Made by a program: the position numbers and the translations under genes
Shown here: positions 37,313 to 49,681 of the stretch, in pieces
How the letters are laid out: every line of letters begins with the position of its first letter
Position numbering within the stretch: the stretch's first letter is position 1
Assembly (NCBI RefSeq): GCF_032854445.1
Contig: NC_088302.1
Coordinates: forward strand, 11,961,338 to 12,025,337
DNA from: Liolophura sinensis
Lineage: Eukaryota > Mollusca > Polyplacophora > Chitonida > Chitonidae
Length of the DNA stretch: 64,000 bases
Reading direction: 5' to 3'
The notes under the pieces: generated by a model
Database searches by the model: none
The model's input: the letters and a program-made list of their open reading frames with translations, nothing else
Told to the model about the DNA's origin: nothing

Positions 37313-40300
37313 TCACGTAGTGTCACCCATGTATTGTCTTTTGTGATTGGTCAACATATCAGTTATTGCCACCAGCTTCTTCAGTGCAGAAGAATTCTGA
37401 AACAGAAAAGGACTGATCTAAAAGTGATGTCATTCACCTAAAAAAGGAGTGAAAGTTCTTTCTGCTGATGTACTAGTGAAAAAAGTACCGTTAGTGGATA
37501 TTCTAGTAGATAAATAGGCCATAGCTATTAATACAGGTACAGGTACCTTTAATTAGATAAACTGTTCATCTACAACACTGGGATATTTGATGAAAGAAAC
37601 AATATACGGACAAGTTTTTCAGTCACAATTTAATCACTCAACTTGATGAAACTGAAACTTTGAAATGAACCTTACAAGTTTCAGGTGCATGTCATGCAAA
37701 ACATTTGCACAAAAATGGTGCTTTTATGATTATCACAACAATGTCACGAAAAACCTAAGTGTATTCCTTATTCACAAATAATCCTTGTCTTGTATTACGC
37801 CTCTTGTGTGCGGCCATATTTGTAGCCCTGTCTCGCAACAGATTTGTACTACAGAAACAAGACTTTACCTATCAATCTGAAAGCTGTGTTCCACCTAACA
37901 TTTGATATGTAAAAATGCACTTTCAGAAGAATATAAAGGCATTAAAATGACACTTTATATCAACACTCAAGTTTTTCTCATAGTTCATCAAACCTCACAT
38001 AAAACTCTTAATTGGCTATACAAGATGGATGAATCAATCAGAATTCAGCAAAAATTTGCCATTTGAAAAATACAACATTAGGTGAGATGCCATAATTCAG
38101 CATATCCTAAGGAAATGTAAGGAAACTGGGCTACAAAATTCCACTGCTGGGGGCTGATCTGTTGCATGCAATTTCCTAAAATTGACTTCACTACCCTAAT
38201 TCCTCAATCAATAATTCCTCAAGACTACGAAGAATAATATTTTCAGAATATGCTTGAATAAAATACCTTGCAAACATGCGAAAAGGCTGAAGAATTACAG
38301 TATACACCGACAACTATGGGGAGTTTGAGACCAATTTCTGCATGTATTACCGGTGTATCGCTGAGTTTCCTGAGTTCGTCTACGTGTGAGGCACATATCT
38401 GATGGATGCTGGCAAGGTCACGACCTTGTTCCCCCGACACTCTTTCTCGTCTGTTAGGACAATCTGGCACATTCTACAGTTAAGAAAAAACAACGGCTAC
38501 CAACAACAATACATTTTCTGTTTAATAAGAACATCGCTAAAATAAAGAAATCTGTGATCACACTGCAAACATAGGCATTTACATGGATGGAACTTTTTGG
38601 CTATTCTTCTGATACAGATCAAATCTACAAGTGCACGAGATACATGTATATGTAAACTGTTAACAACTATGACACAACTTAAACCGGAAGTATCTACTAT
38701 TAACAACAAAAATCTACATGGAAACAAACAAACATTTGGTAACTGCTGCAACAACCTGCAAATAACCCATGCCATCTTGTACTCCGGGATCTTAGTTCAT
38801 ATTAAATGAATGGTCCATGTTAAAAAGCAGGATATCACAAAATTGTCAGACCTACCAAGTGACACATTGACTGAGTTGTGCAGCTACTGGTAAGAAGTTA
38901 AAGGTTATTTCCCATAATATAAAATCTGTCATATCAGTTTGTACAGAACCGAATATTCGAGGTCACGGACATCTGAGCATTTGGCATTTCACTTGTGCCA
39001 AAACGCTTTATTTGCGCAGACACAGTGGTGAAAATATTGCCTAAATAACATGGGAGGTAAAAGAAAACTCTCAGCTCAATAAGTCCAAAATCACATCTTG
39101 TTGACAACCAGAATGTATATATGCTGTGTAGATTCTTCTGTTGTCAAATATATCATCCGTAGTTATGAGAATATCGTCTAATGTTTTTCATTTCTCTTTA
39201 CCTTTCCCATGTTACAATTTACCTCATCGTCTAACCCCTACCTCATTCGATGTGCGAGGCTTCGAATGCATGCATGCCATTAGCTGATGAAATCAAAACT
39301 TACTGAAAGTTCATCTAGAAACATTACCATCCTTTGTTTGTTTCTTTTTATAAAAAGATTGTTGACCGTCATGAAAGACTCCTGGAGAAAAGAAATATAA
39401 AATAACAAACAATCAAAACACTGACTGACATAAAACAAACTGTGTTTAGTCTGAACAGAAAACACATGTGGTCACATTCATGTAAGTCAAGGTTGTAACA
39501 CATGCATTTCACTTCTTTTTGGTTTTATAATAGCTGGTAGATGTTTTATTGGCTGCACAAATGAGACTTGCTACACATTTTGAATTTATACACACATACA
39601 TCTTTGTCTTAAAGTTCATTTTTCATAGCAAAATTGACAAAATTAACATTCCACAGATGACAACATTTTCTGACTCTCTTTAACTTTCTACAATGACATT
39701 GCTGAAGAAAACCAGTAACAAGGGAAACTGACCTTGGCACCAAACTCAACAAGATTGGCCAAGTTTTGTAGTGATTTGGCTACCAGCTTTAAGGCCCTGT
39801 ATGCCATTTCTGAGGGAGTTTCTACAACAAAAAAACAAAACAAAAGTGGTACCAAATTCGATTCTAAGTAACTTATCTTATATTTTCCAAATCAACATGA
39901 AATTAACTTTTCAAAATTAAATCCCGACAAAATTAAATTTCAAAACTAAATTATCGATTTGATTGGTGTTATTATTGTTATTTGGGCTTAAATTTTTGAG
40001 TACAGGCAGCTCATTAATCTGTATGAGGATCCCTAAGCAATTTCTTATCCTCTGTACAAAAAAGCTAGTTTTAAATCGATCAAAATTAATCATCTCTTAT
40101 CCTCTGTACAAAAAAGCTAGTTTTAAATCGATCAAAATTAATCATCTCTTATCCTCTGTACAAAGTAGCTGTCTTTAAATCAGTCAAAATTAATGATCTC
40201 TTATCCTCTGTACAAAAAAGCTGTCTTTAAATCGATCAAAATTAATGATCTCTTATCCTCTGTACAAAGTATCTGGCTTTAAATCGATCAAAATTAATGA

Positions 40301-42890
40301 TCTCTTATCCTCTGCACAAAGTAGCTGATTTTAAATCAATCAAAATTAATGACCTCTGATCTGTACAAAGTAGCTGGTTTTAAATCAGTCAAAATTAATG
40401 ATCTCTCATCCTCTGTACAAAGTAGCTGGTTTTAAATCAATCAAAATTAATGATCTCTCATCCTCTGTACAAGGAAGCTGGTTTTAAACCAATCAGAATC
40501 ACCTGTGATTAATAGCAATATCACACTTACCTCCTACTAAATTAAAGCCCTTAGGATTAAGAATTGCTGGCACCAAAAGCCGGAGGAAAATGAAACAGCT
40601 GCAAATCAAAATTATGAATTTAATTTAAAAATTTGACACTCAAAACAGAATACCAGTTACTTTTACCGTGCCAAGTAAATTTCAGCCAAAACAACTGAAA
40701 TTCTCTAAGTATTAAAATGCCAAACTTATCTATTCAGAGGGTATGTAAATCCTTAAAACATTCACTGACTGCAAGAAGTAAGCCTAGTATTTATTTATTT
40801 ATCTGATTGGTGTTTTACGCCATACTCAAGAATATTTCACTTACACGACGCTGGCCAGCATTATGGTGGGAGGAAACCGGGCAGAGCCCAGGGGAAACCC
40901 ATGACCAGCCGCAGGTTGCTGTCAGACCTTCCCACGTACGGCCTGAGAGCAAGCCAGCATGAGCTGGACTTGAACTCACAGCATTGGTGAGAGACTCCTG
41001 GGTCATTAGCGACAGAGGCCCCCAAGTAAGTAAGCCTGGTAAAACCAGTACATATCTTATTGGCTTGTAACAGGAAAGACCAGCTACAGATGATATCATA
41101 GAATAGTACCCAAACAATCACCAACATTTTTAATGCTTAGCATGTTTAAAAAGACACTTAAATAAAAATACTTGGTGTTGCTTGCATTTGTGCTGCTTTA
41201 ATACATGTAAGTCAAACTGCTCTGTTACCATAGTAACCAGGAAAAAAAGACAGGAATAACACCTACCTAACAACCCTGGTTTTGACAGTGGGGTCATTTG
41301 GCCATTTTGCCTGGACATTCTTCTGTAGACATCCACATATATATCGTAGCACTCTGAAAGTGTGTAAAGCGGTCACGTGAGCGAGACATGGCATTCAACG
41401 TATGTACCTTCACAAATCCTTGTTAATCAATTCGTCATAACCCAAACAATAACATGTATAAAAAAACAAATTACAAGAATTTTTAATTTACCCTAAATGA
41501 CCATAAATTTCATCCATGACTAACTGGTCGATTTTTTTTGATTCTTAGAGTACTATTGATATTAGAAAGGTGTTTTAAGGTTTGCTTGGAACGTGGAATG
41601 ATATTGTACTGGAATATCCCTCTTCAATAGTAAATGTAATTATTTTGTTAACACTTACAGAGGACAGTGATCTGTTGACTTAAAGATGTGTTCAACAAGA
41701 TCATTCATAAGGTTAAGGAAGTGTTCTTTGTTGGCTTCTAGCTCTTGAGCGTTGTCCATCATCTCTGGATTTAACTGTAAACAGAGCGGAAAAAAAATAG
41801 GTAAATAAATGTGCAAACATGTTTCCATATCATATACATGCAGAAAAAGGAGAACCATATTCCTGTGAGTCGAGGGAACACTTTGCTTGTGAATGAATGA
41901 CTCGACTGATCAAAGGTATTTGACACCATACTCAAGAATATTTCACTTATACGATGGCGGCCTGCACTATGGTGGGAGGAAACATGGCAGAGCCCGGGGG
42001 AAACCCATGACCATCCACAGGTTTCTAAGAGCCCTTCACATTTACGGCTCGAGAGAAAATCAGCCTGAGCTGGACCTGAACTCACTGTGACCGCATTTGG
42101 TGAGAGGCTCCTTGGTCATAATGCTGCGCTAGTGCGCTAACCAAATGAGCCACGGAGGTTCCCTTTAAGATTTAAGCTAGATCACATAATTAAACCATTC
42201 ACTAATATTTTGTCTCAGGATCTTCCTGGCCTTCAAAGCTTTTCAACGTTTCCACTGGCACCCTGATAACTGGGTCACTGTTAACAGAGAATGTGACTGT
42301 ATTTATCAGCGGGCAAAATCAGTAAAATGTAATAAGAAATCCCCGCTGATATAAGGGTCTTACACCCAATTTTCTTTCTTGTGGTCACATGACAACCTGG
42401 TCTCACCTCACATGAGTGTTTGTGTCACATGACAACCTGGCCTCACCTCACACGAGTGTTTGCTCTCCACTATTTTGACCACAGCATCCTTGAGAGCTTC
42501 ATGTATAAATGGTATGGCAGTCATTTTCATATGTTGGTCCATCAAAGTCGTTGCTAAGGAAGTCCCTCTGAACAATGTTGATACTAATTCTGAAACCAAA
42601 CATAACAAAACTGTAACATATCTTATTGAAGACATTAAATGCACACAATACAATATAGGTAACTTTTCAAAAAGTTTCACAAAGCTGGATATTCTTATAA
42701 ATATACTGGATTGATACATCTTGGTCTTACCTTCTTTTTCTATTTCCTTCTCATTAACAGTCCTCAATAACATTGCCTCCTGCTGCTCCCGACGGAATAT
42801 CCGCAACAACGCTTTAGCAAAGGCGGCATCGTTGCCCCCGACAACACTGGAGATGGCCATCACATTCTTTAGATCAGGACTAAGGATGAG
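37313..42890 (-). CDS. RASA1: RASA1 exons 14-22: RasGAP catalytic domain and C-terminus
   Basis: Exon 14 opens with LILSPDLKNVMAISS. Exon 15 holds TLFRGTSLATTLMDQHM, whose Arg (42567-42569) is the arginine finger inserted into the Ras active site. Exon 17 gives VLRYIYGCLQKNVQAKWPND. Exon 18 holds FLRLLVPAILNP with the FLR arginine that stabilises the finger loop. Exons 19-20 give SLQNLANLVEFGAK and FIKRNKQRMVMFLDEL. Exon 21 gives RDLASIHQICASHVDELRKL. Exon 22 gives ALKKLVAITDMLTNHKRQY and stops at TGA. The frame is intact throughout this part, which argues that the gene is functional. Confidence 0.95.
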
Positions 42891-45800
42891 CTGAAAACAA
42901 CAAGGGGAGATTACTCAGAGAACTTTAAAGCAACCAGTAATATTTCATTATTTACTTGATTGATGTTTTGCAGAGTACTCAAGAATATTTCACTTTTTCG
43001 ATGGTGGCCCTCATTATGGTGAGACGAAAAACTGTTTTACGCTGTACTCAAGAATATTTCACTTATATGACGGCAGACAGCATTATGGTGGGAGGAAACC
43101 GGCCAGTGCCCGGGGGAAACCCACGACCATCCGCAGGTTGCTGACAGACCTTCCCACTTACTGAGGCTCCTTGGTCATTAGGCTGCGCTAGCGCGCTAAC
43201 CGACTGAGTCATGGAGGCCCCCTGGTGTCATTATGCTATGTTACCAAACTAACCACTGGGCCATGAAGACCCCCCATAACTGAAACGTAATGTATAATGT
43301 GACAGCAGCAATTTACAATGGAACAACTTTCACAAAACTTTACTGGCCAACAAACAATATCATGTCTCTAATACAAACTGCTTAAAAGGCATTTATGGAA
43401 AAAAATCTCCATAAAAATGTTTATGAAAGTGGCCAGAGACCACAAAGTCAATGTGCCGGTCTCAGCTGAACAGGACTTTTGATCGCTTACCTCTTTTAGA
43501 CTAGTGTACTCCTTGACAGGCATAATGACTTCGTGCAGGTAACGTAAGCGCACCCGGATTGCCCCGCCTTCTCGACACGTCAGCTGGATAGGGTGTAGGT
43601 CAAACCATTCATCATACATCTCCCCACTTGTTAAACTACACAGCTGTTTTGTCATTTGAACTGTAAAACAGCAGCAAAATAAATATCACAAATTTTATTT
43701 ATTTATTTGATTGGAGTTTTACGCCATACTCAAGAATATTTTACTTATACAACATCAACCATCATTAAGGTGGGATGAAACTGGGCAGAACCCCAGGGGG
43801 AGCACAAGAAAATCCGCAGGTTACTGGCAGACCTTCCCGCGTACAAACTAAGAGGAGGCCAGTACGAGCGAGACCTGAACTGACAGCACTCGAACTGGTG
43901 AGAGGCTCTTCGGTAATTACGCTGCTCACATCCTGTCTTGACAGCTTTTACCGTATTTTGTATGGAAACACCAAATTTTAGTGAAAAGTCCAACATAAAC
44001 CATGAAATCTCCCGAAAAAAGTTAATTTTTTATACACAAAGTTTCAGGGAAATTGGTGCAATAGTTTAGTTGCATGGACAAAATCTGTGTACATGAAAAT
44101 CCATTCTTGCATTAAGTGCCTGAACAAGAACAATTATGAAATTAATTACTTGACTGTATTTGAAGTAGAGCATGCAAAAGTATAGATGATAGGGAAGATG
44201 TATACTAAGTTTCATGGAAATAGGTTCAGTACTTCAGCAGGAGTGGCATGGACAAAATCGGAATACATGGAAAAGCACTATTACACAAAGACCTAAATGA
44301 GGGTAGTTATGAAAATAATTATCTGATTGCCATTAAACTTTTGTGCACATTTTCGTATGATATGCAAGATGTATGGTAAGGTTCTTCAAAATTCAGAGGA
44401 GATGCATGGACAAAATTGTGTCTACCGACAGACAGGCAGGGTCATCCCTAACCCTAACTCCCCCCCACTGAATAATTTGTATACAAGTCTTGGTAAGGTG
44501 CCTAAATACACAACTGCATTAGCTCACACTCAAGAATATATGGAAGCAGCAACCTAGTATTTCACAACATTCCTGACAGTAAGACAAAGAATTGAACACC
44601 CAACCTTGTTGGTCAACAGATCCTTTTGTTCATCGAGATGTCTTATCCATCAGAGGTAGCTTGTTTGCTAGTATCATGATAATATGCTTGGATTTTATCA
44701 AATACTCACATAATTCTGTGTCTTTTGATCTTTTTGAATAGTTGTAAATTGCCACTGAAACACTGTCAATATCAGCAGGAATGTCACTACAAGAAAGTAA
44801 TATAAACAATACACATCAGAACTGATAAAAGCACATTTCAGTGCTAAGTTAGTACTTAAATATAATCATCACCCAGAATATTTGTCCATAAAACAGTAAA
44901 AAACAGTAACTGAAAGAATTACTTATCATACAGATCTTGATTTTGTTTATTTTTTTGCGCAAGACACCACTTTCTTCTCCAAATTCATCCATGAACATAT
45001 CAATCGAAGAAGAAGAAAAAAACTTATATCAAGTGAAATTCTTGTTCCACAATTCTTATGTTCCCTGACATTTGTTCAATTATTTGGTTTTGTTCCCTGA
45101 CATTTAGTTCCGCGATTATTGTACTCACTCTAAAATAAACTCCTCTGACCAGATGGGATCCGTGCCCTCCCCAACCTGTGTGCGCCCCACCTTGACGTTA
45201 TTTAAGGATAGCACACAGTAGGGGTGGGGCACTTGTCGGAGGGGTAGGCGGTGGGCGTCACAGATGTAAATCAACAAACTCCGTTGTTCTTTCAATGCTG
45301 ATGAGATGCTGGGGTGCTTCTTTGCCTGTGTATTCTGACAATATGGCTTCAGAGAATGCACCCAGTCCTGGAGAGGAAAAAAAACAGCAGTGACTTCAGC
45401 CCAAAATTAAAAAAAAAAAAAAAAAAAAAAGATGGCTGGCAGCAGTGTCTACAGCATACTCCTTACATCACATGTGCCTCTCTACGCTCTCTTTACACCA
45501 CTAGCAAATTTTATACAGAAATCTTGAACAGTGCCAAGGTCACTGGGATCACTGTGATGAGGCAGGAAGTGATGTCAGAAAACACAACTTCTGTCTCAAG
45601 CTTTATTTCTAATAACACTTACATGCACATGCATTATAGAGTATGCAAAACATGATTCTAAACAACATGTGAGACAGTTTTCATGCTGAATGCTGATTGG
45701 ATAGTTCCACGTGAGGACACAAGCCTATGTGGGACACACAGGTCAAACCTTGAATGCATCCTCTTTTCACTTCATATGAAGTTCTACAGGCGTGGACTAA

Positions 45801-48800
45801 TCACTGAAGATGTAACGTGCCCTAGGCTACAACTGACAACAACAACAACACACATACCTGGGCAATGTCAGCATTCTCTGCGCAGAGGTAGTACACAGAA
45901 TAGGTGTTCAGCCCATTCATCACCAGCTGGAAACAGTTTGGTCTGAAATACACATTAAAGACACTTGTGACAAGTGAGCCAGTTTATACAGTAAATTTAC
46001 TAAATTCTTAAAAAGCTTTGTAAGTTAATTTTATCTCTTTACTGTCGCTCATGAGCAATTGTAAAGCCCTAAAATGTACCAAACCAATGTGGGTGCATGA
46101 TCTCTGCCTGAACCTCATTTTTTACGTACAAAACAGTTGAAGTATGTCTTTTCACCATATAAAATTGTGACTACTGTAAATCTTCAACCTTTTCAACCAC
46201 TGACAATTATTACGAAAATGATGCTGAAAATAATTTGTTTGTATCATTAAAAATGCAAGCTTCAAAAAAACCATACAAATTATTTCTCTACACCCCATGC
46301 TTCTTTCAGAATGTTTCAGAATATTGGCTGCGAACACAGAGGAAAAAGTTGAAAAATTATGTTCTGTCAAACTGACTTTGATTTATATATGCTATGCTGA
46401 CTATCCTTTTATACACGCTACGCTATCCTTTTATATACACTACGCTGACTATCCTTTTATATACGCTACGCTGACTATCCTTTTATATACACTACGCTGA
46501 CAATCCTTTTATACACGCTACGCTATCCTTTTATATACGCTATGCTGACTATCCTTTTATACACGCTATGCTATCCCTTTATACACGCTATGCTGACTAT
46601 CCTTTTATATACGCTATGTTGACTATCCTTTTATACACGCTATGCTGACTATCCTTTTATACACACTATGCTGACTATCCTTTTATACACGCTATGCTAT
46701 CCTTTTATATACGATACGCTGACTATCCTTTGATATACGCTATGCTGACAATCCTTTTATACACGCTATGTTGACTATCCTTTTATATATGCTATGCTGA
46801 CTATCCTTTTATACACGCTATGCTGACCATCCTTTTATACACGCTATGCTGACTATCCTTTTATACACGCTATGCTATCCTTTTATATACCCTATGCTGA
46901 CTATCCTTTTATATACACTATGCTGACTATCCTTTTATACACGCTATGCTGACTATCCTTTTATACACGCTATGCTGACTATCCTTTTATACACACTATG
47001 CTGACTATCCTTTTATACACGCTATGCTGACTATCCTTTTATATACGCTATGCTGACTATCCTTTTATACATGCTATGCTGACAATCCTTTTACATACGC
47101 TATGCTGACTATCCTTTATACACGCTATGCTGACTATCCTTTTATACACGCTATGCTGACTATCCTTTTATACACGCTATGCTATCCTTTTATATACGCT
47201 ATGCTATCCTTTTATATACGCTATGCTGACTATCCTTTTATACACGCTATGCTGACTATCCTTTTATACACGCTATGCTGACTATCCTTTTATACATGCT
47301 ATGCTGACTATCCTTTTATACACACTATGCTGACTATCCTTTTATACACGCTATGCTATCCTTTTATATACGATACGCTATGCTATCCTTTTATATACGC
47401 TATGCTGACTATCCTTTTATACACGCTATGCTGACTATCCTTTTATACACGCTATGCTGACTATCCTTTTATATAAACTATGCTGACTATCCTTTTATAC
47501 ACGCTACGCTGACTATCCTTTCTCTCTTCAAATACATGTGTGAGGATACAACTTCAGATGTGATTCATGTCTGCATTCATATTATAGCCATGCACAGCTT
47601 GTAAAGTTCAGTTCTGGACAATGTCTGGTTTTACAAGTTTGCACAATACAACAAAAGGCATAAATTTTCAACAGGACAAAATTTCACCAGTACAGAAGTT
47701 GAAGAATCATCTCAAAGATTTTATATTCAGAGAAGACAAACTCACCTTCCAAACAGGCTATCATGAACGGGGTACAAGGAACTGTAGCTTAAATCTATAA
47801 GGCCTTTTGGTTTGGACCTCTGTTAAAAAAAAACAAAAGAAATAAAATAATCTTTATTGCCATGTCATTTATTCGTTAAAGTTTTAAATATTTTAAGACG
47901 TTCTAGCTTCATAAATAGGAAGGCTGTACTGGGGCAGGTGCAAAAGTTTTACTGTAGTTAATATGTATGTCACGGAAAATATTTGTTGTCTTTTCAATAA
48001 CACGAATTTTCAACCTAAATGGCTGGTGAGCCATGAGCCTGGAATTCACATAGTGTACAGCTAATCACATAACGCCTTATTTTTCTGAGTGGTGTAACTA
48101 TTGAAGATATAGAGATGGAAGACAGTAAAGATTAAAACCTCAGGAAAAATGTCCACAGTACCAACACTATTGCAATATTATCCTACCTTCTCATTCTCAA
48201 AAAAATACAACTGAAGTTCAGTGCCGTTGAGAACAAAGAAGAAATGTTTCCATTTCTTTGTTTTCTGACCTGCAAGAAGAAATGATTTTTAATTCATTTA
48301 TTCATTTTTTTTTTCAGCGTTCATTGGGGGAGAAAACCAAATTGATTGTAATAAAACTACAAGGCTTCTGGCAAGTAACTGACACATACACATACATGTG
48401 ACACCCACACGTTTACCTCCAGATTGAGCCCAAAGAGCATGCCATTTAGGTGGATGGCAAGTGACTAAACAAATGTCATTTAAGACCATACAAACAGATG
48501 CTATCAACCACTCCTCACCACTATAAGGTCTCTTGTACAGATAAAAGAGGGGAATTCCCTGTATAAGTCTGTGACTGAACTAAGTAACAGCTTGCGTTTG
48601 GAGAAATGACAAAAATATATGTGTATGTATGCTTGGGGTTTAATGTCATACTTAATTTGTCATATGACAATGAGGAGTCATTAGGTGTGTGTACATATAT
48701 TGTGTCTTGTGGCAGGGCAAGTTCATCCCCTGTAAGTGCTGGCTCCACTGAAAAAAAAGATACCAAACATGACACCCCACCCAGTCATGTTTCTTTGCTT

Positions 48801-49650
48801 TAAAGGAGAAGAAAACTTTAAAAAATGATACTACAGGCTGAAAAGAGCACGTTTTTTTTCCTATTGGATGGTGCCTACTGCATAATTTTGTAATTTTTCT
48901 TCGCCATACAAGTAAAGCCTGAAAACGCCAAAGCTGGCATAAATCACAGAGTCCATCGCGTCCCCCATCTTTAACACCCTGTAATTTATGGGTGTGTTGC
49001 CTTTCAGCCAATGAGAGTCATCAAAACTGCCGGCTTTTTCATGTAAACTCGGAACCTACGTCCAACATTCCGGTTTGCCGATCGTCAAGAAAACGAACTG
49101 TACTATTCTCTTCCTTCTGGGAAGAGGAGTTCTACTGGAAATGTACGAACTGCACTTCAGTGGTTTCCGACGGCAATTCTCCTCCCAACACAGAAGACTT
49201 CAGGACTAGTTCTTAGGCAAAATGGAGTTGCCCACAGAGGATTTTGGCACTTCCCTTTTAATAATTTATCAACTTGAGGTACATATTAGAATTTTATTTT
49301 ATGGCATGCACCTGCCGTGGTATTCGATTGATATTTAAATTATTTAAATTTTCTTCTCCTTTAAACTCTCATTTCTAAGCACCAAGCGAGGCAACAGCAA
49401 GTACCATTTTAAAAGTCTTTGGTATGACCTGACCCATGTTTGATCCCACCGAAGTCGTGACAATGAAAGGTATGTAAACATGTCAATGCAAACATATGCC
49501 TAAGCTGCATACACCTACATGTATGTTCATCAAATGATTCATCTTAGATTCAGCTTTTGTTCTGTTTCATGTAAGTAATAAACCCTTTATATTGTCTTTA
49601 CACTATATGTTATGATGGCCAGTAACTCACTCATCGCTAAGAACTACACT

Positions 49651-49681
<31 letters not shown>

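Noticed and set aside
42100-42160. tRNA gene
   Set aside because: The A-box and B-box-like sequences belong to the head of a SINE. No cloverleaf or anticodon loop can be drawn.
46385-47521. CRISPR array
   Set aside because: The repeats are directly adjacent without unique spacers, and the DNA is from an animal. It is a minisatellite.
48992-49216. 74-codon frame inside the TTAA-flanked element
   Set aside because: It is too short for a transposase and has no recognisable motif. The element is taken as non-autonomous.
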